From contig CM059585.1 in assembly GCA_030407085.1 (NCBI GenBank), forward strand, positions 99,914,501-99,978,500: 64,000 nucleotides of DNA, read 5' to 3'. Under the pieces are notes generated by a model. That model did no database searches. It was not told the DNA's origin and saw only the letters and a list, made by a program, of their open reading frames with translations. How positions within the stretch are numbered: the first letter of the stretch is position 1; the number at the start of each line of letters is the position of its first letter. The DNA is from Trichopria drosophilae (Eukaryota; Arthropoda; Insecta; Hymenoptera; Diapriidae). This document shows, piece by piece, positions 48,106-61,559 of this stretch. The translations under genes and the position numbers were made by a program.

Positions 48106-51100
48106 CACGTCCAGGATGTCCCCGACTATCACGTGAGTCGATTGGATGTGACGAGAGGAGTAGCCGGGTCCGACGATGGAGGCAGTAGAAGAGGGAACAT
48201 GCGTCCAGCCAAAGGTAACTTTCATTGTTACGGCTAATATACTGAACACAACCCGGTAGATTAACTAACTTTTTTAATATATACAAGTAAATTTATGGAT
48301 GAAAATAAAAATGTTGGATAACACAGGACCACAAACAAATTTTTCGGTTAGACATTGAAACGCGACTAGGCGATTCTTATAGATTTTTGGCTCCTGAATT
48401 CGAATCAGTGGACAGAATTTGTCCTATACGTCAGGGTTTTTTTGGTTGAAAAAATAAACAAGAATCACCAAGTCTGGCTTCATTCTGTGGTCGAATTGTT
48501 GTTTTATACAGTTATGAAGCAAATATGCATAAAAAAGCATTTTTTTACACGTAAAACCTATAATATAAAAAAACCCTGACGTATAGGACAAATTCTGTCT
48601 ACGGATTCGAATTCAGGAGCCCAAAATCTGTAAGAATCGCCTAGTCGCGTTTCAATGTCAAACCGAAATTTTTTTTTATGGTCCTGTGTAATTCATACCA
48701 TCGGCATGTTATTCAATTATGCTCGTAGTGATATTATTAATGAAATCTTATAGCGTTCAGTGTTACCTTTCCTTTCTTATGAGCAACATTATTCATAACC
48801 GAATGAATGCAATTAAATATCCGCAAATGCCATCCTGCCCTATGTCTCTTGACTCGATTTCTCAAAGGACCACGCGCTAATTAAATGGAATTATTTTCAG
48901 CAACTCTCTGCAGAACAGAATGTTGCTCGGCAGGACGACGAAATGCTAGACGATCTTATGACGTCACCGACTTCCTGCTACGTTAAGCAGCAATTCGTCG
49001 ATGAAGATCAGGACAGCACGATCGACAGTACACTCAACAACGAATGTAACATCACGGTGATACATGTACGGACCTCGGAAATTGGTACCGACACAACTCT
49101 TAAAGATGACGACATGACAACTGCTCTAGAAGGCGAGAAAAAAGATTATGTTGGAGACAGCAAAGACAGTAAAGAAGGCAGCGACAGCGGCGTCGAAGGA
49201 TGTGCCGTAGAAGCTCCAAGGGTACGTTTTTTTCATTTTACAATTCAATTGATGCCGCATAAATGATGTTTAAAGTACATTTCTAAAATTGTTTTACAAT
49301 ATTCAACATCAATCCTCCATTCAGATTATCATTTTTAGCCAACCATATTGAATTTTGAAATCCCAAATTCTTTATTTGTCACCAGTTTCTACGTCTGCGA
49401 AGATGGCATATCAAATACTAGAATCTCAAAAATAAACACTGTATTTATTAGCATCCAGCATAGTTCTCAATGGGTTTTAAAAAAAATTCTACTAATTAGC
49501 GCCCAAAATCGCTAATTAATTAAATGAGATGCTAACTTCGCAAATCGCATGTTAGCATCTCATCATATTTCGAATGTCTGAATGCTCTGACGACGATTTT
49601 CCTTATTTTAATTGGTATAATAAGTTAATGAAAATTCTAATCGATCAGAACTCTTCTGCATTTTCATTACACAAGCCAAATAAACGTTTTTCATTTTATT
49701 TCGAGACCAGAACTCTGAATATAATATCAGCATCTCATACCTAATCGCTCTGATGGCAATTTGCCGTATTTTAATTGTTAAAAAAATGAATGAAAATACT
49801 AATCGATCAGAACTCTTCTGCATTTTCATTATACCAGCCAACTAAACATTTTCATGTTATTTTGAGACCAGAACTTTGAAAGAAGTGCCAGCATCTCACC
49901 TCTGATCGCGCTGGTGGCGATTTCCCGGTTTTAATGATTTTTTTTCATTATTAACAATCAGAACTGGCGTAATATTATCTCATAATTGCAAAACTATGCT
50001 GTAGTATATTTGCCTTTGCCTAATGATACTAATTTCGATGAAATGCTGCGATATGATTCGTGAAGTTAGCATCTCAGATCTGTTAAAATTTGAATTTCTG
50101 CATAATTCATCAGAACTCTTGTTAAACGCTTTAGCATGTATAGAACTATGCAGGATATTACTCAGATGCACTCAGACATTCGAAATATGATGAGATGCTA
50201 ACATGCGATTTGCGAAGTTAGGATCTCATTTAGCTAATTAGCGATTTTGAGCGCTAATTAGTGGAACTCTTTTTAAAACCCATTGAGAACTATAGAACTA
50301 TGCTGAATGCTAATAAATACGCTGTTTATTTTTGAGATTCGAATAGTTGATATGCCAGCTTCACAGACATCGAGTTTATATAAAAAGGATGTGCTAAGAT
50401 TCTTGGTAGCCTTGAATGGAAAGTAGCAAATATTATTATTCTTTCAACAAGCAATATACTCTAACGAGCAACAACTTAGCAACAGCGTCTCATCTAATGA
50501 AATTAACGTCTGATGTTTAGAATCGAAATAGCGGAGATTACGGGAGCAGCTGCGGTGGTCTGGATGAGGCCTCCTGCGACTCGAGCCTCGTAAGTTGTTG
50601 TTCGGTATACGAAGATCCCTGCGCAACTCTGCCAGACGACATTCGGCTGAACACCGGTGGCGAAGGGACCAGCGAAGGTGGCAGCGAAAGCTCTTCGGTT
50701 GCTGGCAGCGTGTCAGCTCGAGTCAGCAGCAAAAGAAGCGTCGTGAATTCGAATCCGAGTAAAAAGAAAACGAGCACCAGCAGTGCAAGCGGCACGTCCG
50801 CGTCCGTCAACCTCACTGAGTCGCAAAAAGCTTCGCGCACCAACAAGACCTTGCCGACGAATACCAGTCATGCCGCAGTGACCTCGCGATCTAAGACCCG
50901 TGGCAGCGCGCCCAGAAACGTCTTAACCAAAGCTCAATCCGTGGCTGCAGACCGAGGGCGGTCCAGGGAGAAGTCAGTGGCCAGAGAGAAATTGAACGAT
51001 GCAAATGGACCCAATACCCGATCGATGGGAACGGCGGCGTTCCGAAGCTGTTCGGCCACGACGATCGCGTCCAGGTCGAGGGCGAGGCCCGACACTCTAC

Positions 51101-54100
51101 CCTCGGCTTTGACCACCGAAATCACCAAGGACTTGGCCCAGCGTGGCAGGACCTCGGCGACCACCAAGTCGAGGGGAGCATCCATGTCCAGAACCAGAAC
51201 GCCGGTGACGACGCCGTCGGACGACCGTAAGTCCACGACGGTGACAACTACGACCGCATCGACCACGAAGACCGTTCACAATGGGCGAATGGATCTGAAG
51301 AATTCGAGGATTTTCGACAAGATGACCATCAGCCTGGACGGCAGGTCCATCCCGTACGCCACCATGCCAAGGACGAAGCATAAGCCACCACTCAATAAAG
51401 ACACCGAGAAAACTGTCAAAGCGGTCACGAGGAGCAGGTCGGGAAGTAGAGACGCCAGTTTGAACAGGTTAGTAGCGAGGAAAGCTACGACGAAAGAGTC
51501 CAGTTTGTCGCACAAGGGCTTGCCGCCGCATCCATTGTCGAAATCCAAGTCCATAGAGAAGACGAAAATTTATCACGAAATCAGCATCCAAACGGGATTG
51601 ACAGGAAAAGACATCGAAAACGTGCTAGCGGGCATAGCGACGATAGTTCCTAATCCAGAATCGGTAGACAGCTTCCCAAAAGAATGTCAGACTGATGGAA
51701 CTTGGTCGGATATGCAGATGCTACAAGCCGACCTGAAACGCGTCTCGGCAGAAGCTGCGGAATCAAAACTGGAGAACGAGAAGCTGAAAGCCGAACTGGC
51801 CGAAATCACGAGAAAATTCGAGGAGGAACAAGCTGATCATAAGTTTGCTAGAGAAGAGTTGGACAGGAACGCCCAAAGGGTTCTGGCCATGCTGGGAACG
51901 CCACAGTCCGAGCAAGCTTCTGGTAAGTTTTTACGATTTTATTAATGTTTACCGTTGTTTCTAGACGAGTTCTAATGAGTATATCGGTCGTTAGAGATTA
52001 GTTTCGTCATATAAACTAAACATAGTTAATAGTATGACCAGTATTTTTATTCATCCTGATATTCACGCATTTTCTTGACTGGTAGTAATAATTAATATTG
52101 AATATTCTTTTTTAAGAATTTTCTAATTAGAAATTCTTGGTAACGTCGGTCCCAATATGAAAGGTTTTTGAAATTTTGTTAATAACTATTTATTTTATTT
52201 TAAAAACGGTAATTTTCTAGTGACATTATAAAAAAAGTATGTTAGCTCTAAGGTCTCTAATACATTAAATGGTATCCTCGATTTCTAAATTTAAAAGTTT
52301 CCATGACATATGGGCAAATCTGCGAAACCTTTAAATTTCGTGTCACTGTGTATTTTTGAGCATTTTTATTTTATTTTTCTGCGTTTAAACTGATCAACAT
52401 TGTTAAATATACTCCAAATATATCGACCAATATATGTAATGTATCATTGATGAGATAAAAGTACGAAATTCATACCTTTGAAACTGAAAAATATGTCAAA
52501 AACGCCTAAAATAAAGTGCACCTACAGTAATTTTTATTCACGTTTGGTTCTATAGCGATTTCAGCGTTTCTTTAATCTGTCTGGATTTTTTACACGTACT
52601 AATAGACAAAAAACAAAAAATTTGCACCCTTCTAGAGCTATGTGCCCTTTTCAGAACGGCTGAAAAGAGTGCCTTTAAAATGTGTCCCTCGTTTTTTCAA
52701 AAAAACAATTTTAGTTTATTTTTCACCTATTGCACGTGCAGCATATCTTTAATCGTTACGAGTCAAAAGTAGTAATTTTGTACACAGAAAAAGGAGGAAA
52801 TCCAGACGTCATTTAAGAATGTGTTCACAAGAGAAGTAAAAAAAATATATGCTTGAAGTTAAAAAACACTTGCGTATCTAGTTAAAATAATGGTCATTTT
52901 TCAATTGAAAAAAAAAAACATTATTTGCAACATATAGCATTAAAATATAGGAGCAATTCCACATGAGACGGATCAGTCGCGCCGCAGAAAAGGTTCAAAT
53001 TTTGTCAATCGGTAGATCTCAATGAGATAAAATGTTGTACCAAACCTTTTTTTTCTAATTGCAAACTCTTCGAGTTATACTCAACTAAAAATTTTGGGAC
53101 TTTTTTTAAAAAAAATTCGTTACTATTTCGTGTTTTTGTTTTAAGAAAAGATATAAAATAGAAGTTGTGAGAGAATGTCTATAATTTAAAATGAAATTTT
53201 ACTCAATGCCAAAAACATTGTTTATTCATTGTTTATTTAACAATATATTTTTGAATGATTTTTTAAACTACGAAGAACACCACCGAAAAATAAAAAAAAA
53301 ATATTTTCATAAACTTTGAACCTTATTGCATACTACAAAAAAATTTGAAAGACGTGTTTTGCTTCGTTTACGAGAAAATGATTTTTGAAATTTTGCCGGA
53401 CTGGCGGCGGGGCGTGCGGTCCGCGCTCGGCGGGTAACGCTAACAATAAGAGCAGATTAAGCTCTGACCAAGCTTACCGTTAAGAATAGGAACATTTGCA
53501 GAAAAATTGTCTGTATATTTAATAAGTGGTGGACAACAGTCATGTTTACACAAAAACAGTAGAATAACCTATTACATTTACAGATAATTCTGTTAAATTA
53601 AAAGATACTTCTATTAAATTCACAGAAAAATTCTGTAAGAATAGCAGATATTTTTTCCTTTGTCACTTTCTGTTAAATCAATTGTGGGATCAACAGTTTT
53701 GTTTGCAGAATTTACCAACTAATTTTCTGCATGAAACAATTACTATAATTACTTTATCAAAAAATTCTTCCCTAAAAATGAACAAGTTCAACCTAAATTA
53801 GAATGTATTTTCTAAATGAAATGTGATTGGTTATACTAGTCCAAAATAACGCAATGAACACTGTCAAATATTTTACTGTGCAATTGTCACCATTGTATTA
53901 CTTATTGTAAAAATCCATTGTATTACTTATTCTAAAAATATACAGTGTGCGGTTTATTACTTAAATCCGCATAATTTATTGGACATAAAATACGAAAACC
54001 CAATGATTGTTTTACTTGAATTTCGGAATTCCGACTTCGAATTTGTAATCAGGGGCTACGAAAATTGCCCGTATGCGCGACTGCGGTATCTCATGCCGCA

Positions 54101-57100
54101 AAACACGTCTTTCAAATTTTTTTGTAGTATGCAATAAGGTTCAAAGTTTATGAAAATTTTTTTTTTTTTATTTTTCGGTGGTGTTCTTCGTAGTTTAAAA
54201 AATCATTCAAAAATATATTGTTAAATAAACAATGAATAAACAATGTTTTTGGCATTGAGTAAAATTTCATTTTAAACTATAGACATTCTCTCACAACTTC
54301 TATTTTATATCTTTTCTTAAAACAAAAACACGAAATAGTAACGAATTTTTTTTAAAAAAAGTCCCAACATTTTTAGTTGAGTATAACTCGAAGAGTTTTC
54401 AATTAGAAAAAAAAGGTTTGGTACAACATTTTATCTCACTGAGATCTACCGATTAACAAAATTTGAACCTTTTCTGAGACGCGACTGATCCGTCACACGT
54501 GGAATTGCTCAATTTTTTACGATTTTCTATAAGTTTAGTGGTAAAATAACATGTAAATAGCTAAGAAGACATTATTGTTTATTGTTTAGGTAGTATAAAT
54601 AAAAAATATGGAAGAATTCCGTTTTTTTCGAAGAAATTTATTATTGGCAATGTTTTTCGTGATAATTGCTTAAAATTTTTCGGGGTCTCTGATTACCAGA
54701 AGATGCAAAAACTTTGCACGTGTCATGTAATCACTTTTCCTTAGAACCGCACAGCTGGTCTGTTGATAAGGATAAAAATAGAAAAACTCTAAAACAATAA
54801 AGAAAAAGTCTAAACCTACCTACCTAATATGAATCTCAAATGTTACATTTAGAATTTTTTTTACTCGAAAACTATCAACTTTTTAAAAAACTTAGGTTCA
54901 AAATTTTTCAACATATCGTCAAACAAATTGGCAAAATGGCTACTATATTTCGTGATGAAGTCTAGGAACTATTCATTCTTAGCATTTTTTAAAAAGCTCA
55001 TAGTTGTTCAGTTAGACCGCCTGGAAATTAAAAAAAACAATTTCATTGAGGAATTAAATTTTTCGGAACTCAAATATTTATTGACATCGGATAATATAAT
55101 ACAGCTTTTAGACCCACCGGTAATGGTTTATTTTATTTAATTTAGTTCACTTATTTTCCACAGAGAAAAAACGATTGTCGTATGCACATTTTTCACTTTT
55201 TCTTGTAGTTAATGATGAGCAATAATGAACTGTACATTCTTGAATAAACGTTGCATATTCACATATTTATTTTATATATTTTATAATCTACAGAATATTC
55301 AAGACTGAATAATTAGACTTATATAAATTTAATAGGCTGCGATATAAATAATGAAGCGTATCAGAGGAAAAACATTTGAAGTATGCCACACTGAATGCTA
55401 CGCTTTTCTAACTTTTTACATAAATGTTTTATAGTAATGATGCTCGACAACTTGCCAGGATGTTTTCATTAACCATGACTATTTCCTGATAATTATATCC
55501 TGCGTAATGAATGATTAATCTAATATTGTAATAGATTAATTATTATTAGCCTATTTGAATAATACAGTTTTTTACTTCCTTGATAAATGGATTATGGCAT
55601 TTTTATAATTTCATGTAGAGAAATGTTGCATATTTCATTTGTTTTTGAGAATAAAATATAATTTAATTTAAATTATTGTCAATTGTAGGATATTATTATA
55701 CGATTTGCATATCAATAAGAATATAACAATACACAATTTTTTACGACTGATTTATTTATAAAAATTTTTGGCATTGGTGATTGCGAATCCCACATTAGTT
55801 TTTCCAAATTAAAAATCACGAATTCCACATGGTTTTCCATTCCGGGGTTGCTGATTACGAATTGAATGTTAATTCAAAATGGAGGATCCAATATGGAGAC
55901 AATACCTTTGTTTAGAAAAAATGTCTTTCTTATTGGATATTTTGAGTTGCTCCGTATGAATCCGATTTTAATTCGCATAATATTAAATTCGGGAGTTTAC
56001 TTCAAATGAAGGAAATTGTAAAATCAGTGTCTTACAGAATTACATTCGGAATTTTTAATATTTAAAAATCAACTTCGTAATAAACAACTCCAAAAATCAT
56101 TTCCTGTAATAAATGTTCGCTTCATTGGATTTACCATCCGCGACCACAGAAGCGCTTGACTATACAAATTTTAAGCAAATTAAGGAATTCTTACAAATTT
56201 AACCGCCATATTGAATTCTCTATTCTGAATGTATTATAATCGACATTAACCCATGAATGCCCAAATGCGCAGAGAGTATTGCAACTTCAACACTTATTTT
56301 CAATATGAAATAAATTTTGAAAAAAATAAAAACTATCAGATTCCACAATTTTCAAGGCCTGTCTTTCGAATGGTAGTAAGAAAATTTAAAAAAAATTGAA
56401 ATTTATATAGGATTTTGACATATATAGTAGAAAAACATGATTTTTTAGGATACATTTTTTTACAAGTATCGAGTTTTCGATACAATATTTTACTTTAAGT
56501 GAGCTAAAATATATTGCAAGGGTGCACTCGATAGTTGTATTTCAAAGATGCACTGGTGTATATTTGAAATTTTCAACATAAAATTCAAAATGGCCACTGC
56601 ATTTACAAATTCCTTTTCAAAATTTAATCATTTTTTTTTCTTGAGAACTATGGACTTTAAAGAACATTTTATAAAAACAACTATGTTCTAGAATAAGTCG
56701 AAGAATGCCCACGAACTTGTTCAGAATACCACCATTTTTTATTTTTAAAAAATTCAAAAAATCGAAATTTTGAAAAAAGTCATTTAAAAAATATGAAAAA
56801 ATTTAAGAGTATTCTAAAGAACCAATTCTAAGACTTTTTGAAATCCATAAAAGTTTAATAATCTTTTTTTTCTAATTTATAGACTTTGACGCAAATATCC
56901 ATAGAACGAAAACGTCTTAGAATTGGTTAAAGAATACTCTTTACTAATTTTAAATAACTTTTTTCAAAATTTCGATTTTTCGAATTTTTCAAAAATAAAA
57001 AAATGTTGATAATACATTCTGAAAAAGTTCGAGAGTATTCTTCGACTTATTCTAGAACATAATTGTTCTTATAAAATTTTCTCTAAAGTCCATAGTTTTC

Positions 57101-60100
57101 AAGAAAAAAAAATGGTATAATTTTGAAAATAGTGTAACTTTTAAGTACAACTATCGAGTGCTCCCTTGCAAATATGTTTTAGCTCACTCAAAGTAAGATA
57201 TTGTATCGAAAACTCGATTTTTGTAAAAAAAAGTGTCCTAAGAAATTATATTTTTTTTTACTATATATGTCAAAATCATATATAAATTTCAATATTTTTT
57301 AAATTTTCATACTACCATTCGAAAGAGCGGCCTTGAAAATGGTAGAATCTGATAGTTTTAATTTTGTTAGAAATTTATTTCATATTGAAAATAAGCATTG
57401 AAGTTTCAGTAAATTCAAAGAAGGTTAAATTCAAATTCAGCAGTTAAGAAGATTTCAGTAAAATAATTTTGTTCAAAAACTATTCATAAAAATGTAGAAA
57501 AATTTGTCTTTTTTGTTTGTTTGTTGTGATTTTTTTTTAGCTTTAAGCAATCTTTGGAATTGATGTCAACACGCAACCAAAAGGGCACAAAATTGATCTA
57601 CTTCAATAGTATTTTTCGATACAAGGCCGTATCGTAAAATCTTAGGTTATGTTTTTGACATCGCAGATTCATGATTCACGTGATTCGTAAAATTGTATTT
57701 TAGGGCTATAGTACCGAAAATAGATTTTTTTCGTCGGGAATCAACTTAACCTTTTCAAAACGGCAATATGTCAAAAAATAAACCTTATTTGATTAAGAAT
57801 ACTATTGAAGAAATATATTTGTTGTCGTATAATAGTCCTGAAAATGTACTTACAGGGGATTTCGGGCTCGCTGAATTTGAGGTTAGATTTGTAAAGTTCA
57901 TTATGGCCGACCGCATTTCATAAAATAACTGATAAAATATCATAATGTTTATGAAATACGTTCACGAGAGAAAGTATAGAAATTCAAATAAATAACACCC
58001 AAAATTTCGTTTGAACCTAAGTTTTGAAGCTTCGCAAATCTTTTTGGATCTTCACGAAGAGAAGCTTAGGTATTTCTGTCTGTGAGATGTTTTATTTGAA
58101 CGTTTTCCAAATCAAACCACTCGATGGTCGATAGTAAGTCATTTTTTATGATTTTTTTAGGATTTGCAAAATTTGTTTGCTATTTTTTAACTCAGATGTT
58201 TGCATGAGATTTATCTCTTCAATATTTATAATAGTTATTACAAGTCTCGATAATTTTTAAATATTTAGATGTAATAAAAAATGTATATTTTGATAAAATA
58301 TTGTCGAGTGATTTAGATATATTAATTGTGTAACGTGATCATAAATGATGCTTGCAGGTGGTAATGATAGCTTTCTTGAACTCGAGTCTCACATACAGTC
58401 ATCTGGTCAAGTCGTCGCTAATCAGCAACTCGAGATTGCTGATCTTCAGTCTCTTTGTCGAATGCTCAATAGGGTAAGAATCCTGTGTTTTTTTTTCTAC
58501 GTATTATTGTAATAAACCTATTTATTCATAGATAATTCATTTCATAAGTTCCATATGAGGTAGGTCCCAGGTCTAGGTTCGAGGATGTATTAAAATTAGC
58601 ATATACTTTTTTAATTAATTTACCTTTTAATTTAACCTTTACTGGACCATTTATAAAACTGTTGTAATTTAAAATAGGATTTAGAGAAGAGTTTAGCTGC
58701 TCAAAAATCCTTGCTCCATCAGCAACAAGAATTGGAAGCAGAATCGTTGGAGATGCAGGATTTCTTGCTTGCTGAAAAAGCGACGACCGCCGAAACTCTC
58801 AGGGAATCCGAAGCTGAATCGAAACGAAAGGAGGAATCGCTCAAACAGGCCAAAGCTGAATTGGAGAGGCAAACTGAAGAGTGCAAACACCTCGTGAGAA
58901 TCAGCGAGCAAAGAAGGTAATGTGTGAAACGATTATTTAAATAAATTGAATGTTTTTTTTCGACCGTACTGAAAATATCATTCAATTGCACCGATTTTTA
59001 TTAAATATCGTTTACTTTTTTATGATTCGGCCTCTTGAGGGTCGTCTTAAGGCCTAAGGTCCTGATAAAAGAAAGTGATCGATTCCTTCCAAACTATAAA
59101 TAAAGGTGATTAAAATAATTGTAGTTCACAAGAAACATTTTTGTTTCAGCATCATATAGTTTAAAAATGACGGAAAAGTGTACACATTTCGATAAATACG
59201 TGTTTTTATGAGTAATTCTAATATATATCAATGTTAAATTTTATGATTTCAGACAGGAAAATTTATCTTTAAATATGAAACTGAACGCCGTCGAACGGAA
59301 AAGTAGGGAGCTGTTACTCGCACAAGGAGCAGCTGCATCGGGAGCAGCGGTCGCTCTTTCAGGGCTCGGAAGTAGATTAGAAGCACTTGTGGATCAACTG
59401 GTTTCATCGTACAATATTTCCGAAAAGGATCTCGAGGTATTATTTTCAAAATGTCTATAAATTTCCTCTTTATAATGTAAATATTGTCGAAGAAACGTTT
59501 ACTTTCAAAACTGTATTACGGAAAATGTTTCCTGCTGATTTAGCCAAAAGCGCATATTAAGTTGGGGTTTCCATGTTAATAAAGTTGAATTTTATAATTT
59601 TTTAAGTAAAAATTTTTAAATGTTGTACCGACCGGGTTAATTTGTCAAATTTCTTAAACAGGAATTTTTGATGAAATTTCGCCGATCTTTAAAAATGATT
59701 CATAGTTTATTGCAATTTTGTATGAGAAAATATTTTGTTCTTTACAAAAATCCTCTAGATGAAATTTCCGACCATATTTATTACGATATCTTATACTTTG
59801 AAATACATATGATACGTCTTCCTCCAAAACGCGTAAAGCCACTTTTAAAATCTGGAAATTATAAATCGAGGAAAAACATAGTACTTTAACGCCATTTTGA
59901 AACCGCCATCTTGGAAATAAGTAGCGATTTTAGAACACTTTTAATGACGTAATTAAAAACGGTAGCTAATTCATTATTCAATACAACCACAATCTCTGTT
60001 TTAGGACGTGGTATATCATAACGAAGCATTTAGCCGAAGCAATAGTAGCGCCGATTCGAGTCCAGTAAGCTCAAAACATAGCCTAAAAGACTGCACACCA

Positions 60101-61052
60101 AGCCCGAAACGCGGATCCTTCGTTTCCGCCGTAATCGGAGCAATCCGAAACGCAGCCACCCATCCATTCGCGGGGAAAGCGAACGACAAAACATCCATTT
60201 TGGAATCGAAGCTCATCCGAAAAGGAAAGCAAAATACGTTTTTACAGATTTAGTAGTTGCGACCGTGAAAATAATCCAAATATTTTGTTCTCAACAGATT
60301 TGAGTACCGAGTCGTCGTCGGATATGCTGGATTTCGAAACGGAACCATGTTTGATGATGGAAAGCGTCCTGGAAGATGTGCCGATGCACGATACGTATTC
60401 GCACAACATGGTATCCAGCTGCGATTCCCTCCGTCGAACTCTCAGCGTGCCGGAATCGGCCGACGAGAACGAACTGAAAAAAGTCAAAGCGAACGAAGAC
60501 TCGACGAGTTTAACAAATCTGAGTCAAGCGATCTTACACAGGCGCAAGGTATCTTAAACAACAACAATAAAACCATTGTACTCCCATTTACAGAACGAAA
60601 TTAAGAGACATTAATTATTTACAGGTGGAAGACGAGGAAGAAGAGAACTACGAGTCTGTGAGCGAATCGGAAACCGGTCCGTCCGAAGGCCCATTGCCGT
60701 TGACTGATTATTGTCCAGCCACCAGCCTCGTCGAGCAAGTCATCGAAGTCGACAACCTCGTCACGAAACTTTTAAAAGTCTTGCGCATTATACAATTAGA
60801 TAACGACACTTGCATTCAGGAGTTAAAGGATGAAAGGTAACCTCACATAACCTCAATTTTTTGGGGGGATTTCTTTTGGAATTCTCGTGAGATTTTTATT
60901 CTTTTCGTAGGACCGAGTTAGAAGCGAAACTAGAGGCTTTCCTAACAGACCGGGTAACAGCCGACGGTTTACGCGAAATGAAGAAAATACTCAGCAACGG
61001 AATAGATGGAAAGAAAGGCCTAATTGAGAATGGAGGGAATGTCATACACGAA
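48106..61052 (+). CDS. qtc: Coiled-coil protein, likely Quick-to-court; 3' end uncertain
   Basis: Ten coding exons: ATG 48176-48214 (exon from 48106, in-frame TAG 15 bases before the ATG), 48901-49221, 50521-51922, 58358-58473, 58678-58916, 59253-59436, 60005-about 60237/60252, about 60298/60305-60548, 60625-60836, 60911-61052. Junctions are GT-AG and phase-consistent except exon 7 to 8. Residues 184-470 are Ser/Thr/Arg/Lys-rich and disordered. HEISIQTGLTGKDIENVLAGI starts near 472. Coiled coils follow at 518-580 and through exons 4-6, ending with LEALVDQLVSSYNISEKDLE (748-767), then a Ser-rich linker, an acidic region and a last coiled coil (exons 9-10). The name rests on remembered similarity of the NISEKDLE region to insect Quick-to-court, implicated in courtship. 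Molecular role unknown. Exon 10 either splices on at GTAAGT beyond 61052 or reads VS-stop. Confidence 0.7.
48321..48689. mobile_element. Foldback MITE in intron 1 of the coiled-coil gene
   Basis: ACACAGGACCACAAACAAATTTTTCGGTT.GACATTGAAACGCGACTAGGCGATTCTTA and its inverse form arms of about 130 bases with a loop near 48500. Arm identity is high. Ends are ACACAGGAC/GTCCTGTGT. Confidence 0.75.
49393..50368. repeat. Foldback element in intron 2 of the coiled-coil gene
   Basis: Arms of about 190 bases. GTCTGCGAAGATGGCATATCAA on the left mirrors TTGATATGCCAGCTTCACAGAC on the right. TTAGCATCTCATCATATTTCGAATGTCTGA is also mirrored. The loop carries direct repeats of 'atcgatcagaactcttctgcattttcatta' (near 49640 and 49800). 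Confidence 0.7.
52951..54510. mobile_element. 1.56 kb foldback element in intron 3 of the coiled-coil gene
   Basis: Terminal inverted repeat GAGCAATTCCAC..G.GACGGATCAGTCGCG. Arms of about 410 bases (52951-53363 and 54100-54510) match closely through TTCAAATTTTGT, ATGTTGTACCAAACC and AACCTTATTGCATACTACAAAAAAATTTGAAAGACG. The 740-base centre includes a GC-rich patch (gcggggcgtgcggtccgcgc near 53407). No protein is encoded. Confidence 0.75.
54511..56245. other. Intron 3, mostly featureless with repeat fragments
   Basis: AT-rich intron sequence. A piece near 54840-55050 (ctcgaaaactatcaactttt, cattttttaaaaagctcatag) resembles an arm of the 6633 foldback. A unit of the 'atggaggatccaatatgg' family lies near 55875. 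No exon signals with coding potential. Confidence 0.5.
56246..57428. mobile_element. piggyBac-like foldback with TTAA ends, intron 3
   Basis: TTAA at 56246-56249 and at 57425-57428. Left arm: CCCATGAATGCCCAAATGCG, CTTATTTTCAATATGAAATAAATTT, GGCCTGTCTTTCGAATGGTAGTAAG. Right arm is the inverse. The centre is near 56850 with AAGACTTTTTGAAATCC.. and CGTCTTAGAATTGGTTAAAGAATACTC. A half copy is at 17301-17730. The right arm has lost about 70 bases present in the left. Confidence 0.7.
57429..58357. other. End of intron 3, nothing recognised
   Basis: AT-rich intron leading to the exon 4 acceptor (gatgcttgcag). No other feature. Confidence 0.5.
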
Positions 61053-61559
61053 GTAAGTTGAATGCGAACATTTACTCGCATGAAAATATTCAGATAACAT
61101 AAGTGTTCAATCATGAGTGATTGATTAGCAAAATCTCTTTGAATAAAAAATTTCAAAACTGATGAATAAACAGCTCGCTAAATATATTAATTTTGTTGTT
61201 TTTTTCGGAATATAACGATTAAAATGAAGAATAAATAGTAGAATATAGTTTTCTACTTTAAAAGCTTAGTTTAGAGGTTAATTTTTATTAGTTTGCAAAA
61301 CTATTGTTATTTTAGGATTGAAAGAAAATTTGAAAGTTCGGAGTTACTTTCATAATGCAATCGGAAAATACCTGGTTTTTGCATAAAATAGTCATAAACA
61401 GCATTGGACAGTATCGTTAAAGCCAGTATTGTCGTAAAGTTGAAGTAATGTTTTTTACAAAATGCCTCCGGTTACATGGAAAGCAAAAAATGTCATATAA
61501 TAAAATGTTCAAAAGAAATTCAAGAAAAAGACGAAATTCATATATGAAGATTTAAAAAA

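Noticed and set aside
50538..51554. Four minus-strand open frames opposite exon 3
   Set aside because: Shadow frames of the GC-rich coding exon. The plus-strand frame has the splice sites and connects in phase to neighbouring exons.
60347..60604. Second open frame overlapping exon 8, possible dual coding
   Set aside because: Next exon in that frame runs into an Arg-rich sequence and stops. The DLSTESSSDML frame continues properly into exon 9.
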